Source: Mycobacteroides chelonae (lineage in GTDB: Bacteria > Actinomycetota > Actinomycetes > Mycobacteriales > Mycobacteriaceae). From it: a stretch of DNA of 64,000 nt. The DNA lies in assembly GCF_016767715.1 (NCBI RefSeq), contig NZ_CP050145.1, forward strand, positions 1,674,001 to 1,738,000. Reading direction: 5' to 3'. The translations under genes were made by a program, and so were the position numbers. Positions 29,057 through 38,193 of the stretch are shown one piece after another (position 1 is the first letter of the stretch; every line of letters starts with the position of its first letter). The notes under the pieces are model-generated. The model did not search any database, had not been told where the DNA came from, and saw only the letters and a list, made by a program, of their open reading frames with translations.

Positions 29057-30588
29057 CTCAAACCAATCCGGTGAACGAGGTTCAGCCCGAAGACACTGTC
29101 CTGGATCTGCGGCTGGTACCTCCCGCGCTCGCCGCTTGGGCGGCGACCGCCGCGGGAATCATGTGGCCAATAGGGTATTTCAGTGCTGCCGTACTGGGAG
29201 TCGGGGCACTCGCGGTGCACGTGTCCCGCCACCGCCTGAACAAGGCCTTCGCCGGTGCGGCGCTCGTCGTCCTGGTTGCCGGTGTTGGATTCTCGGTGGC
29301 CGCGGGCATACGGCGCGACGGAGTGCAGAGCCATCCTTTGCGCTCGCGCGTGGGAGATGTTGTGGCGGTGCAGTTGCGGGTCTCCGATGACCCGAGGTCG
29401 ATCGCCGGGGGCCGGGCGATGCTGCGCGCCGACCTTGTCGCACTGGGGGATCCCGCACTGCCGAGCGCCGGGCCCGTGATCGTCTTCGGGTCGGTGTCGC
29501 TACTGGGTGCGATGGCCGTCGGTGACACCGTACAGCTGCGTGCGGTGGTCACGCGCCCCACCCGCCGTGACCTGACTGTCGCGATGCTCAACGCCACGGG
29601 AGAGCCTAGGATTATCGATCGCTCACCAATTCATGGGGCGGCCAATGGTGTTCGCGATCGATTTGTCGAGGTGGCACGAACTGTACTGCCCGCCGACCAA
29701 GCCGCATTGCTGCCGGCTCTCGTGCTCGGGGACACCGGTGCGCTCGACGCGGGCACCGTGGCGATGTTCCGGACATCGGGACTCACCCATCTGATGGCGG
29801 TATCCGGGGCCAACGTGTCAATCGTGTGCGGGGCCATGTTGCTGCTGGGACGGCTGATCGGGCTGCGTGCCTCGGTGGTGTTGGCGGGGCTCGTCCTGGT
29901 TGGCTTCGTCATCCTCGTCAGGCCCTCACCGAGTGTGTTGCGTGCCGCGGTAATGGGCGCCATCGGGCTGCTCGGCGTGTTGACCGCGCGGCGCCGACAA
30001 GCGATACCCGCCTTGGCGGCAACGACTTTGATTCTGCTGACCATGTCACCCGGTCTTGCCGTCGATATCGGTTTTGCCCTGTCGGTGGTCGCCACGGCCG
30101 CATTGGTGGTGTTGGCGCCGCGCTGGTCGCTACGTCTGACCGCGCGGGGCTGGCCCAAGCCCTTGGCCGACGCGTTGTGCATCGCGGTGGCCGCACAGGT
30201 GGTTACCGCACCGCTGATCGCCGCGATATCGGGAAGTGTCAGCGTGGCGTCCATCGCGGCGAATCTGGTCGCCGGGTGCGTGATCGCGCCCATCACCATC
30301 CTCGGCACCGCAGCTGCGGGGCTTGCCGTCATCTCACCGCCGACCGCAGGTGTGCTGCTGCGGTTCTGTGGCCCGGAACTATGGTGGCTGCTGCGCGTCG
30401 CCGATTACGCGGCCGCGGGTGGATCGACGGCGATTCCGGTGCCCTCGGGAGCGGTTGGCTTCATTATGATTGCTGTGCTGCTTGGTATTTCGGTATGGCT
30501 GTGGCGCCGAAGGTGGTTTCGAGCGTTGGCCTGGTCCGCAGCGCTGTGCGTATTCGCGTTGGTTATCTCGGCAAGATTGTCGGGTTGA
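29053..30588 (+). CDS. comEC: ComEC/Rec2-type membrane channel protein, short form
   Basis: A 511-aa polytopic protein with an N-terminal DUF4131-like region and a competence domain carrying the conserved LMAVSGANVSIV, with about ten hydrophobic segments. The C-terminal metallo-beta-lactamase-like nuclease domain found in many ComEC proteins (around 750 aa) is absent; the stop follows the last membrane segments directly. Mycobacterial homologues are also short. GTG 29053 overlaps comEA. Confidence 0.88.
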   Translation: MTQTNPVNEVQPEDTVLDLRLVPPALAAWAATAAGIMWPIGYFSAAVLGVGALAVHVSRHRLNKAFAGAALVVLVAGVGFSVAAGIRRDGVQSHPLRSRVGDVVAVQLRVSDDPRSIAGGRAMLRADLVALGDPALPSAGPVIVFGSVSLLGAMAVGDTVQLRAVVTRPTRRDLTVAMLNATGEPRIIDRSPIHGAANGVRDRFVEVARTVLPADQAALLPALVLGDTGALDAGTVAMFRTSGLTHLMAVSGANVSIVCGAMLLLGRLIGLRASVVLAGLVLVGFVILVRPSPSVLRAAVMGAIGLLGVLTARRRQAIPALAATTLILLTMSPGLAVDIGFALSVVATAALVVLAPRWSLRLTARGWPKPLADALCIAVAAQVVTAPLIAAISGSVSVASIAANLVAGCVIAPITILGTAAAGLAVISPPTAGVLLRFCGPELWWLLRVADYAAAGGSTAIPVPSGAVGFIMIAVLLGISVWLWRRRWFRALAWSAALCVFALVISARLSG

Positions 30589-30595
30589 GTAGTCG

Positions 30596-31330
30596 TCATT
30601 CGATCAGATCGTTGCGCGGCGGCCGGATGGACTCGTTACCGAGGGTGGCCAGAAGATCCCCCGGATCTCCATGCCAGGGGAGGGCCGACAGTTGTCGCAC
30701 GCTACGTCGCCCGCCAAAGGCGCGGAGCGCCTCGAAGTCCGGAATCGAGAGGGTGAGTCTATCTGTGGCCGTGGCGGGTTCGCCGAGTTGTACGGAACCG
30801 GTCGTCGGGGTGTTCAGCATGAGAGTCAGTCCCCCGTTCTGTCGAGCCATTCCGTCGAATCTCATCATCAGGAATTCCAGGGTGACGGCGAAGACCGGAT
30901 CCTCGGTGCGGTTGCCAGGTTGACCGAGTGCGCCGCGGATGTCGTGCTCATGGGTGAGGGAATCGAAGACGAGTTGGGCGGCTGGCGCTTCGAGTCCATC
31001 CTGGCCCACCCGCTCGATCACCGTGTCGATCGCCTCGCTCCAGAGATCGAGCAACTCATCGATAGTCTTACCTGCCAGGCGATCAACCTGCGCGCGGGTC
31101 CACGCCTCGGTACCTATACCTTCCAGATTGAACGACACGATGTCTTGCGCGAGTCCAGCGAGGTGAGCGAGCGTCTGGCGCACGGTCCAGGCCGGGCATG
31201 CGGGCACAGGCAGTTCGGCGATCTGGGCGCGCTCTCGAAGAAGTGCGTCAATACGTTGGTAGACAAGGCGGTACGCGGCGACCGCCTCACCACCCGGCCG
31301 TAGTGCCGGCGGCCGCTCGTCGGTGGGCAC
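30596..31330 (-). CDS. DinB/maleylpyruvate-isomerase N-terminal-domain protein
   Basis: A 244-aa protein of the mycothiol-dependent maleylpyruvate isomerase N-terminal-domain family. It has the helical metal-binding pattern: a His in VRQTLAHLAGLAQD and Glu/His in FDSLTHEHDIRGAL. Family members are mycothiol-dependent transferases or isomerases; the substrate here is unknown. It is convergent with comEC and lies 6 bases downstream of the flavin oxidoreductase gene on the same strand, so probably cotranscribed. Confidence 0.78.
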   Translation of the reverse strand: MPTDERPPALRPGGEAVAAYRLVYQRIDALLRERAQIAELPVPACPAWTVRQTLAHLAGLAQDIVSFNLEGIGTEAWTRAQVDRLAGKTIDELLDLWSEAIDTVIERVGQDGLEAPAAQLVFDSLTHEHDIRGALGQPGNRTEDPVFAVTLEFLMMRFDGMARQNGGLTLMLNTPTTGSVQLGEPATATDRLTLSIPDFEALRAFGGRRSVRQLSALPWHGDPGDLLATLGNESIRPPRNDLIE

Positions 31331-31336
31331 CGCGGG

Positions 31337-32752
31337 CTACGTCCCGGCAAGGACGAGTTGACGCTCGGGTGCCGTCGTTACGTGTGTGTCGTGACGACGC
31401 CAGCAGTGACGCAGTACCCGTACTAGGAACGCGGGCCGCCGCATCAACAACGGTGAATCGTGCATGTTGTTAACACGCAGAATCGTTTCGGTGATCTGAA
31501 TGTCGTTGCGCGCTGCGATCATGACCCTGTCCGACCACCACGCCGTCAGCTTCCACAGCACGCGCTGGGTGAGGGGGATGTCGGCAGGCATTGCGGTGAA
31601 CAGCGGTGCCGATAGCTTGTTGTGCTGCCACACCGTGTTGATGTGCCGACCGACGGTGCGGAAGTACCGGCGGGCCAGCTGGGCGTCGCCCTCGAAGAGG
31701 CAGTCCCGAAGCGCGACCGCTTCCAGCAGCGCCATGGTCATGCCCTGGCCCTTGATGGGGTCCAGACTGCAAATCGCGTCACCTATCACCAGCAGGCCCT
31801 CGGGGAACTGCTCCATCTGGTCGTAGCGTCGCCAGAGCGCCTCGCGGTACCTAAAGACGTGCACATCACCTATCGGTACCGCCGAGCGGATGGTGTCCAG
31901 GAGTCTTTCGGGCACGAATTGTGCTGCAAAAGAGATCATTTCATCGAAAGTGCTGGGCGGTTCGTCCAGATTGAACTTGCCCAGGGTCAGCATCACGGTG
32001 CCGTTCTCGCAGCGCGCAATGGCTCCGCCGTACGGGCGTCTGGGCGCCGGGTTGAAGAAGGTGAGCTTGTCCATGTCGGTGTCGTCGGAGACATGCAGCA
32101 GTTGGCTCGCGTACGTCACCGGTGATTCCGCGCGGACCGTGGCCGGCCGGGGGTAGCCGAGCCGATCGAGGAAGGTTTGGGTCCGCGGCGTGCGCCCGGT
32201 GGCATCGATTACCAGGTCCGAGATCAACGTCGTCACCAGGCCGGTGGATCGCCGCGCCACCCGAACGCCGGTCACGCGATGCCCTTCGGTCATCGGCTCG
32301 ATGACGTCGTGGCCGTCCAGGAATTTCACGTTGTCCAGGCGTTGAACACGTTGCCGTACATGCATTTCCAGAAACGGTCGGGTCGCGAGGTAGAGCCGCA
32401 GTGTTTCTGGGTCGCGGAACTTCCCTGATCGAGGGAAGATCTCGCGAGATCCGATCAGCATCGTGATGCGTGACAGGTCACCCTCGTCGCACACCGTGGC
32501 GCCGTTGGTCTGGAGCTCGTCGCGGATTCCGGGAAACAACCGCTCCAGTCCTTGCGTGCCGGAGCTCATGAACATGTGAATGTGCCGCCCCTGGGGCACC
32601 CCGCTGCGTGCGGCGGCGGTCTTAAGGTCGTCGCGCTCGACCACGGTGACCATTTCGTACGACTCCGACAGCACCCTGGCTGCCAGTAGTCCGGCCATCC
32701 CGGCCCCGAGGACTACCGCGTGATCTCTGTGTTCCCGCTTGTCAGGTGTCAT
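31337..32752 (-). CDS. FAD-dependent oxidoreductase (halogenase/epoxidase-like)
   Basis: A 471-aa flavoprotein: N-terminal VVLGAGMAGLLAARVLSESY, and second FAD motif VIGDAICSLDPIKGQGMTMA near residue 316. The GQGM form and length resemble the tryptophan-halogenase / geranylgeranyl-reductase-like group common in actinobacterial secondary metabolism. The halogenase WxWxIP motif is not seen, so halogenation is unlikely. An AT-rich stretch (about 32765-32830) just upstream probably holds the promoter. Substrate unknown. Confidence 0.75.
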   Translation of the reverse strand: MTPDKREHRDHAVVLGAGMAGLLAARVLSESYEMVTVVERDDLKTAAARSGVPQGRHIHMFMSSGTQGLERLFPGIRDELQTNGATVCDEGDLSRITMLIGSREIFPRSGKFRDPETLRLYLATRPFLEMHVRQRVQRLDNVKFLDGHDVIEPMTEGHRVTGVRVARRSTGLVTTLISDLVIDATGRTPRTQTFLDRLGYPRPATVRAESPVTYASQLLHVSDDTDMDKLTFFNPAPRRPYGGAIARCENGTVMLTLGKFNLDEPPSTFDEMISFAAQFVPERLLDTIRSAVPIGDVHVFRYREALWRRYDQMEQFPEGLLVIGDAICSLDPIKGQGMTMALLEAVALRDCLFEGDAQLARRYFRTVGRHINTVWQHNKLSAPLFTAMPADIPLTQRVLWKLTAWWSDRVMIAARNDIQITETILRVNNMHDSPLLMRRPAFLVRVLRHCWRRHDTHVTTAPERQLVLAGT

Positions 32753-32836
32753 CGCCGATCCTTTCGTCCCGATGCACCCTACTCTTACTAACCTCTTAAT
32801 TTCTTAGAAAAGCCTTAGATTTGAATGAGCCGGCCG

Positions 32837-34162
32837 TTAGCCACCGAACAGCAGGTACAGCCCGGTGAAGGTGTAGCCCACCATCACCAGCATCATCGCG
32901 AGCTGGCCCGTCACCTGGTGTTTCTTGGGCAGGACACGCAGCGCCCGGTCATGGGCGGCGACCACACCCGCGATGTGCCCGGCCAGTACGAATCCCACCT
33001 TGAGAGTGGAAAGCACCGCGGGGTGCATCGACAAGACGTAGGAGACGTCGACATCGGAGAGCCATCTGCGCCCGAGAGGGTCGGCGAGCCGCAGCAGCGT
33101 CTGCTGACCCCGCTCCACGAGATAAGTCAGATAGTGAGCGAACACGTATCCGATCACGATCGGGATCAATGAATGTGCCAGCAGGCCCGGCAGAGCGCGG
33201 CGAGTGGACGCATCGACGCCGCCGGTCGCGCGCGCGGCGAGCCAGAAGGTGGTGGCAACGGTGGCCACGAAGACCGCCAGCCCGACGGTTCGGATCGTCA
33301 CGGCCGCAACTGTCGAGTCACCGGCGAGTTCGTCGACAAACGCGCGCCAGCCGGGCATGGCCGAGAAACTGTCGAACGCGGTCGAACCCAGCAGCACGGC
33401 GAGCACCGCCACGATGCCCGGCCGAATCGGCAGTGACGGCAGATGATCGAACGGATTGCCGACAGCGATGCGGCCATCGGCGTTGCGCCGCAACGGTGAC
33501 AACCGCGAGGCCACCATGCTGTAGACCTCGAACGGATCGGCCCGCGCACACCAGCGGGTACCGCAGGCCAGCGCGCCGGCGAGGGTTATCGCCACGTATA
33601 CCAGGAGCCAGATCTTCACCGCACCAAGCGATCCGGGGTCGGTACTGGCCAGCTCGAGCCAGACAAACATGTACAGACCCGCAGCCGCGGGCCAATATCC
33701 CCATCGCTGTGGGTAATCGGCGGGTGGCGGCCGGCGCGAGAACGGTAGTACTCGGTACACGGCGCGCACGGGTGACAGCACCCGCCAGGCGGGCCCGCAC
33801 AGCAGCGACAGCGCGACCACGCCGACCCACAGCAGAACGTAGAAGACACCGGGCAGCGGATTCGTGGCGTCCTGTGGGCCGAGTGTCGCGGCCACGCCGA
33901 TCCACGCGGTTGCCAGGAGCACCAGCGCGGTGCCGGCCCGGCGGGTGACCGGGCTATCGGCGGCGGCGGTGACCCAGTCGGGCAGCGGTCGCCCGGGCCG
34001 ACTCGCGTCGAACCGGGGCTTTTTCCAGGCCAGTGCGACCACGGCGAAGGTGAACGTCAACGCCCACGCCGCGCCAATCAGTGCGTAGGAGTAGGGGATC
34101 GGAAGATCGGACGAACCGCCCAGTCCGTGGGCGAGTACCGCCGTCGACCGATCGGCCGTCAC
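32837..34162 (-). CDS. Locus A: polytopic membrane protein, fenitrothion-hydrolase (FedA)-like
   Basis: A 441-aa membrane protein with about ten hydrophobic helices and in-membrane histidines (LAHSLIPIVIGYVFAHYLTYL near 335-355; VLAGHIAGVVAAH near 400). It starts VTADRSTAVLAHGLGGSSDL, a beginning I associate with proteins annotated as fenitrothion hydrolase; that is recognition from memory, and the enzymatic role in this organism is unknown. GTG 34162 overlaps the cupredoxin-like lipoprotein by 4 bases, so it is the last gene of a tightly coupled four-gene unit. The much longer upstream frame (to 34774) is read through other genes and rejected. Confidence 0.75.
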   Translation of the reverse strand: MTADRSTAVLAHGLGGSSDLPIPYSYALIGAAWALTFTFAVVALAWKKPRFDASRPGRPLPDWVTAAADSPVTRRAGTALVLLATAWIGVAATLGPQDATNPLPGVFYVLLWVGVVALSLLCGPAWRVLSPVRAVYRVLPFSRRPPPADYPQRWGYWPAAAGLYMFVWLELASTDPGSLGAVKIWLLVYVAITLAGALACGTRWCARADPFEVYSMVASRLSPLRRNADGRIAVGNPFDHLPSLPIRPGIVAVLAVLLGSTAFDSFSAMPGWRAFVDELAGDSTVAAVTIRTVGLAVFVATVATTFWLAARATGGVDASTRRALPGLLAHSLIPIVIGYVFAHYLTYLVERGQQTLLRLADPLGRRWLSDVDVSYVLSMHPAVLSTLKVGFVLAGHIAGVVAAHDRALRVLPKKHQVTGQLAMMLVMVGYTFTGLYLLFGG

Positions 34163-34530
34163 GGCTGGACGGAGATCGTCGCGATCGTCTTCTTGAGTTT
34201 GTGAAGTTCGACATCGACCTTTCCGGGCACACTGACGCTGAACTGGAACGTCTGGCCGCTCTTCGGCTCGATCTCGAAGCTGTGGTCGGGAGTCGAGTGA
34301 ACGTGCAACTCGTCGGCGGTATCGCTGTCTACGCGGATCACGATGGGTTCGGCGACGCGCGTCTGCAGCGTGGCATTGGTTGGCGTGACGACTCCGTTCT
34401 TGATGGTGACGCTGACGGTCAGCGGTGCCGGCGGCGCACTGGAGTCGGTGGCCGGAGCCTTCGTCGAAGTGGTGCACCCGGCACACGCCAGCACTGCGAT
34501 GGTGATCGCGGTCAGGGCTCTCATCGTCAT
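34159..34530 (-). CDS. Locus A: cupredoxin-like lipoprotein with HxH
   Basis: A 123-aa lipoprotein: signal ends VLACAGC (lipidated Cys16 or Cys19), then a Ser/Pro linker and an all-beta domain from about residue 37. ADELHVHSTPDHSFEI contains an HxH pair (His76, His78) and His83; another His (110) lies in the last strand region. The pattern fits a small cupredoxin-fold domain that could bind copper or another metal; ligands are not the classical blue-copper set. It sits between two membrane-protein genes and overlaps the downstream one. Confidence 0.7.
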   Translation of the reverse strand: MTMRALTAITIAVLACAGCTTSTKAPATDSSAPPAPLTVSVTIKNGVVTPTNATLQTRVAEPIVIRVDSDTADELHVHSTPDHSFEIEPKSGQTFQFSVSVPGKVDVELHKLKKTIATISVQP

Positions 34531-34542
34531 CCTTGATTCCTC

Positions 34543-34701
34543 CTAATCGGGGTGTTCTTCCTCGCCGAGCGGATCGTCCTCGTCGGCCTGGCGCCGGTCT
34601 CGCATCGCCACCCAGATGACGACACCCGCCACCACAACCGCGGGTGCGAACGCGGGCAACGCCAACAGCAGTGAGTGGTCGGCCAGGTATTCGACGGTCA
34701 T
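34543..34701 (-). CDS. Locus A: 52-aa single-TM protein
   Basis: MTVEYLADHSLLLALPAFAP begins the protein; one TM helix (about residues 10-33) is followed by a basic stop-transfer (MRDRRQ) and an acidic tail (DEDDPLGEEEHPD). The ATG overlaps the stop of the upstream 617-aa membrane protein (ATGA). Its size and tight coupling suggest a small accessory subunit of the locus A membrane complex. Confidence 0.75.
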   Translation of the reverse strand: MTVEYLADHSLLLALPAFAPAVVVAGVVIWVAMRDRRQADEDDPLGEEEHPD

Positions 34702-36551
34702 GGGCCGTGAGACACCGGCTCCTTGGGATCCGGAGTCGGCAATGCGTCACTGGCGCTGCGAGTTTCGGTGCCATTGATACGCCCGGCGCCCCAGCTCAAG
34801 GCGGCGATGAGCACCAGCGTGCAGAACAGCACCACCAGTGATGCCACGTTGAACAGCCACGAGGGATGGTTTTGGTTGCGTTCACGTTGCAGGATCGTCA
34901 GCTCCTGGGTGAACGGACGGGTGCTTGACGTCAACGCCGGTGTCTCCGGTGCGCCGATGCCGGGATCGGCGGGAAGGAAGATCGGCACCCCGGTCATGGT
35001 GGTGCCGTCCTGCACGCGCAGCAGCGTCTTCCACGACCCATACACCGGAATGGGCTGTGTCGAACGGTAGTGGCCCTCACTGATCTTCTGCAGCCTGTTG
35101 ATGGCCAGACCATGATCATTGGCCAGGCCGCCCTGCCAGGACAGAATTGTCACCCATTCGGGATCGTCACTGATGAGGTCGCGCGGGTTGATCACTACGT
35201 CCGCCGACACCATCCGCTTACCGCCGTCGTTGGACAGTTCGCTCAATGTGATTGTCGCGGTGGCATGTTCGGGCACCTCGGTGCGCAGGCCGTTGGCCAC
35301 CGCGGCACCCAGCGCCAGCACCGTCAGCACGACTGCCGTGATGCTCACCGATCGTTTCGGCAGCTTCTGGCCGGTGAGCACCATGCCCAGCAGCGCGCCG
35401 CAGACGCCCATGGCGATGGCGGCAGGCACCGACATCGCCAGCGCTTCCGGCCACATGCTCAGTGGCCACGGGTAACGATAGACAGCCCCGATCCAGAGCG
35501 ATTCCAGCCACAGGCCGGCGGTGCCCACCCCGAGGCCCGCAATGGCGCCGAACAGGATGGGGCGCTTGATGAGCGGGGTTAGTGCGATGAGTTCGACGAC
35601 CAGGGCCGGCCCGAGATACAGCGCGAACCAACTCGTCGGTCCGCCGAGGATGGGTCCGGCGAGTAGTGAGACCGCCGCACGCAGGACGATGGCGAGCAGG
35701 GCGCCGATGATGGCCGCGCCGCGTCCCATCACGGTCCGCGCGCATACCGCGGCGAAGGCGGCGGCCGCGGCGATCATCATGGGCTGCTGGACCAGCCGGA
35801 ACTGTTCGACACCGAAGTCGTACTCGATCTGGAACACCGACAGCCCGATGAACAAGCCACCGAAGGACAAGTAACGCAAGAACTTCACGAAATTGGTGTC
35901 GTCATCTGCATTGAAGCCGATGGCACGCCGGCCTTCGTATTCCAGGATCAGCACGGAGACCAGCGACAGTCCGGCACCACCGATCAGCATCAGGTGCGTG
36001 GGACCCCACAGCGTGACGTCCTGGCCGAAGATGCGGTGCCAGATGTCATCCAGCGGGAACCCGATCAACGCATACAGGCCGCACATCGCCATCAGCAGTC
36101 CGCCCACCGGCGCGTACCAGGTGCGGGTGATGCGCACCGCCGCCGAACCGGGCCTGTCATAGGGCAGAACTATCGCCAGCGTGCCCGCGATGAACAGCAG
36201 GAACAACCCGAACAGGATGAAGTAATGCGCGGGGTTGGCCAGCGGGCCCGCGTCGCGGCCCTTGCCGATGTGCAGGCTGACGTCCCAGATGAAACCGAAC
36301 AGCGCGGCGACGATGGTCGAGACGAACAGGCAGATCTGCAGGGCCACCCAGGGTGGTCGATTGAACTTGTTGCCGATCTTGTCTGCCAGGTTCTGGAGCC
36401 AGGTGATGCGTCGCTGGCGGTGCAGGTACCCGATCCACAGCAGGCCGCCCGAGACGATCGTGGCGGCCACCGACATGCCGATCACCTGGTCGAGCGCGGC
36501 GCCACCGCCTTCGTCGGCAGCAGCGATGATGTGCAGAGACTCCGTTGTCAT
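34698..36551 (-). CDS. Locus A: polytopic membrane protein with two D-x3-H...H motifs
   Basis: A 617-aa protein of unknown function with about twelve hydrophobic segments. An early TM pair carries WD90VSLH94 with His109, and the next pair carries D168DIWH172 with Asp178 and His186 (GPTH). The second set has exactly the spacing (4, 6, 8) of D135/H139/D145/H153 in the locus B protein, so the two are related. Residues about 440-560 form an extracytoplasmic beta domain (EGHYRSTQPIPVYGSWKTLL) like the separate FixH/YtkA-like protein of locus B, followed by a last TM near 576-596. ATG 36551 is preferred over a 33-residue extension. The motif spacing suggests PmoC-type copper sites. Confidence 0.75.
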   Translation of the reverse strand: MTTESLHIIAAADEGGGAALDQVIGMSVAATIVSGGLLWIGYLHRQRRITWLQNLADKIGNKFNRPPWVALQICLFVSTIVAALFGFIWDVSLHIGKGRDAGPLANPAHYFILFGLFLLFIAGTLAIVLPYDRPGSAAVRITRTWYAPVGGLLMAMCGLYALIGFPLDDIWHRIFGQDVTLWGPTHLMLIGGAGLSLVSVLILEYEGRRAIGFNADDDTNFVKFLRYLSFGGLFIGLSVFQIEYDFGVEQFRLVQQPMMIAAAAAFAAVCARTVMGRGAAIIGALLAIVLRAAVSLLAGPILGGPTSWFALYLGPALVVELIALTPLIKRPILFGAIAGLGVGTAGLWLESLWIGAVYRYPWPLSMWPEALAMSVPAAIAMGVCGALLGMVLTGQKLPKRSVSITAVVLTVLALGAAVANGLRTEVPEHATATITLSELSNDGGKRMVSADVVINPRDLISDDPEWVTILSWQGGLANDHGLAINRLQKISEGHYRSTQPIPVYGSWKTLLRVQDGTTMTGVPIFLPADPGIGAPETPALTSSTRPFTQELTILQRERNQNHPSWLFNVASLVVLFCTLVLIAALSWGAGRINGTETRSASDALPTPDPKEPVSHGP

Positions 36552-36682
36552 TGGCCGGCCATCCTGTCCGCTGAGTGGGGGAGCAACAGTGCTACTGGTC
36601 GGTAATGTTTCCAGAATTTCTCGGCTCAAACAGGAGTACGTGCTAATCACTCACTGTCCCCGCGGCATGGGACGATCGTCCC

Positions 36683-37633
36683 GTGACCGATGCGCTGCAC
36701 CTGATCCTGGGGGACGAAGAACTACTGATCGAGCGTGCGGTGACCTCGGTGCTGCACGCGGTGCGCGGTAAGGCGGGTGCGGACATCCCCGTCAATCGGC
36801 TGCGTGCGGGGCAGGTCGACGTGGCGGAGCTGGCCGAGTTGCTGAGCCCCTCGCTGTTCTCCGATGAAAGAGTCATCGTCGTGGAGGCCGCTGCCGAGGC
36901 GGGCAAGGACTCCGTCACCCTCATCGAGCAGGCGGCTGCCGATCTTCCACCGGGAACCTTTCTGCTCGTTCAACATTCGGGGGGTGGACGTGCGAAGGCG
37001 CTCGCCGCCACGTTGCAGAAGCTCGGTGCCGCGGTTCACGACTGCGCGCGGATCACCAAGGCCGCCGAGCGAGCCGACTTCGTGCACAAGGAATTCCGCC
37101 GCCTGGGGCAGAAGGTGGACGCCGATGTGGTCGCGATCGTGATCGATGCCGTCGGCTCCGATATTCGTGAACTAGCCGCCGCGTGCTCTCAGTTGGTATC
37201 GGACACCGACGGCAACGTCGATGAGGCCGCGGTGCGCCGCTACCACTCCGGACGTGCGGAGGTCTCCGGATTCGATATCGCCGACAAGGCGGTCGTGGGT
37301 GATGTCGCCGGCTCGACGGAGGCGCTGCGCTGGGCGATGCAGCAGGGTGTTCCGCATGTGCTGTTGGCCGATGCGCTCGCCGAGGCGGTGCACACCATCG
37401 CCCGGGTGGGGCCGATCAAACAGAACGCCTACGCGGCCGCGTCCGAACTCGGGATGCCGCCCTGGCGTATCGAAAAGGCACAGAAGCAAGCGCGCCGGTG
37501 GTCGCGTGACGCGGTGGCCGAGGCCATCCGGGTGGTGGCCGCGCTCAACGCCGATGTGAAGGGGGTGGCGGCCGATGCCGACTACGCCCTGGAATCGGCG
37601 GTGCGCAAGGTGGCCGAGCTGGTGAACACCTGA
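36683..37633 (+). CDS. holA: DNA polymerase III delta subunit
   Basis: Clamp-loader subunit (316 aa) that opens the sliding clamp. It matches mycobacterial Rv2413c: N-terminal [17 protein letters not shown], a modified AAA+ fold without a functional Walker A, and the C-terminal helical collar domain. Start GTG 36683. The 131-bp gap to locus A holds the divergent promoters. Confidence 0.9.
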   Translation: MTDALHLILGDEELLIERAVTSVLHAVRGKAGADIPVNRLRAGQVDVAELAELLSPSLFSDERVIVVEAAAEAGKDSVTLIEQAAADLPPGTFLLVQHSGGGRAKALAATLQKLGAAVHDCARITKAAERADFVHKEFRRLGQKVDADVVAIVIDAVGSDIRELAAACSQLVSDTDGNVDEAAVRRYHSGRAEVSGFDIADKAVVGDVAGSTEALRWAMQQGVPHVLLADALAEAVHTIARVGPIKQNAYAAASELGMPPWRIEKAQKQARRWSRDAVAEAIRVVAALNADVKGVAADADYALESAVRKVAELVNT

Positions 37634-37661
37634 GCCCGCGGGGCTGCCTCACGACACGAAA

Positions 37662-37691
37662 AACGCCGAGCGCGCTCGCGCGCTCGGCGTT
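37662..37691 (-). terminator. Terminator of rpsT
   Basis: Arms aacgccgagcgcg (37662-37674) and cgcgctcggcgtt (37679-37691) with a 4-nt loop. On the minus strand the stem is followed by a run of five T (complement of the aaaaa around 37659-37663), so it terminates rpsT. It lies between convergent holA and rpsT and may stop both. Confidence 0.8.
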
Positions 37692-37706
37692 GATCGGAAA
37701 ATTAGA

Positions 37707-37967
37707 TCAGAGCTTGTTCAGAGCCAGGGCGAGCGCCGACTTCTTGTTGGCGGCCTGGTTCTTGTGGATGACACCCTTGGTGACGGCCTTGTCCAGCTTG
37801 CGGCTGGTCGAGACGAGCAGCTCGCCCGCCTTCTCCTTGTCACCCTCGGCGAGCGCGTCGCGGAAACCGCGGACGGCCGTGCGCAGGGATGACTTGGTCG
37901 CCTGGTTGCGCAACCGGGCACGCTCGTTGGTGCGGATGCGCTTTTCCTGCGACTTGATATTGGCCAC
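37707..37967 (-). CDS. rpsT: 30S ribosomal protein S20
   Basis: An 86-aa helical small-subunit protein that binds 16S r[23 protein letters not shown] and SALRTAVR-type segments are characteristic. It is convergent with holA, as at Rv2413c/Rv2412. A 226-bp gap separates it from the divergent ATP-grasp gene; I saw no distinct regulatory structure there. Confidence 0.97.
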   Translation of the reverse strand: MANIKSQEKRIRTNERARLRNQATKSSLRTAVRGFRDALAEGDKEKAGELLVSTSRKLDKAVTKGVIHKNQAANKKSALALALNKL

Positions 37968-38193
37968 GCGTCTAAGTCCTTCGGTAAATCGTCTGGTAGG
38001 GCGGCGGCCTCCAGATCATTGGATCCGGGGCAGCTGAGCAGCGCCGCAAGGGAAGAGACTACCAGGAGTCTGGCCGAAACCTGAAACCGGCGGGTGGCCG
38101 CACAACGCCAGATTGCGTCCAGGTATCCAGCAAGTATCGGCGATACGCGCGCACGCACTGCCGAATCCGGCGAGTTGGTGCAGCATAGGCAAG

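Noticed and set aside
34163..34774. N-terminal extension of the FedA-like frame
   Set aside because: The open frame continues through the lipoprotein and 52-aa genes in another phase; residues are Arg-rich and unlike a membrane protein. The GTG at 34162 with a 4-base overlap is the natural start.
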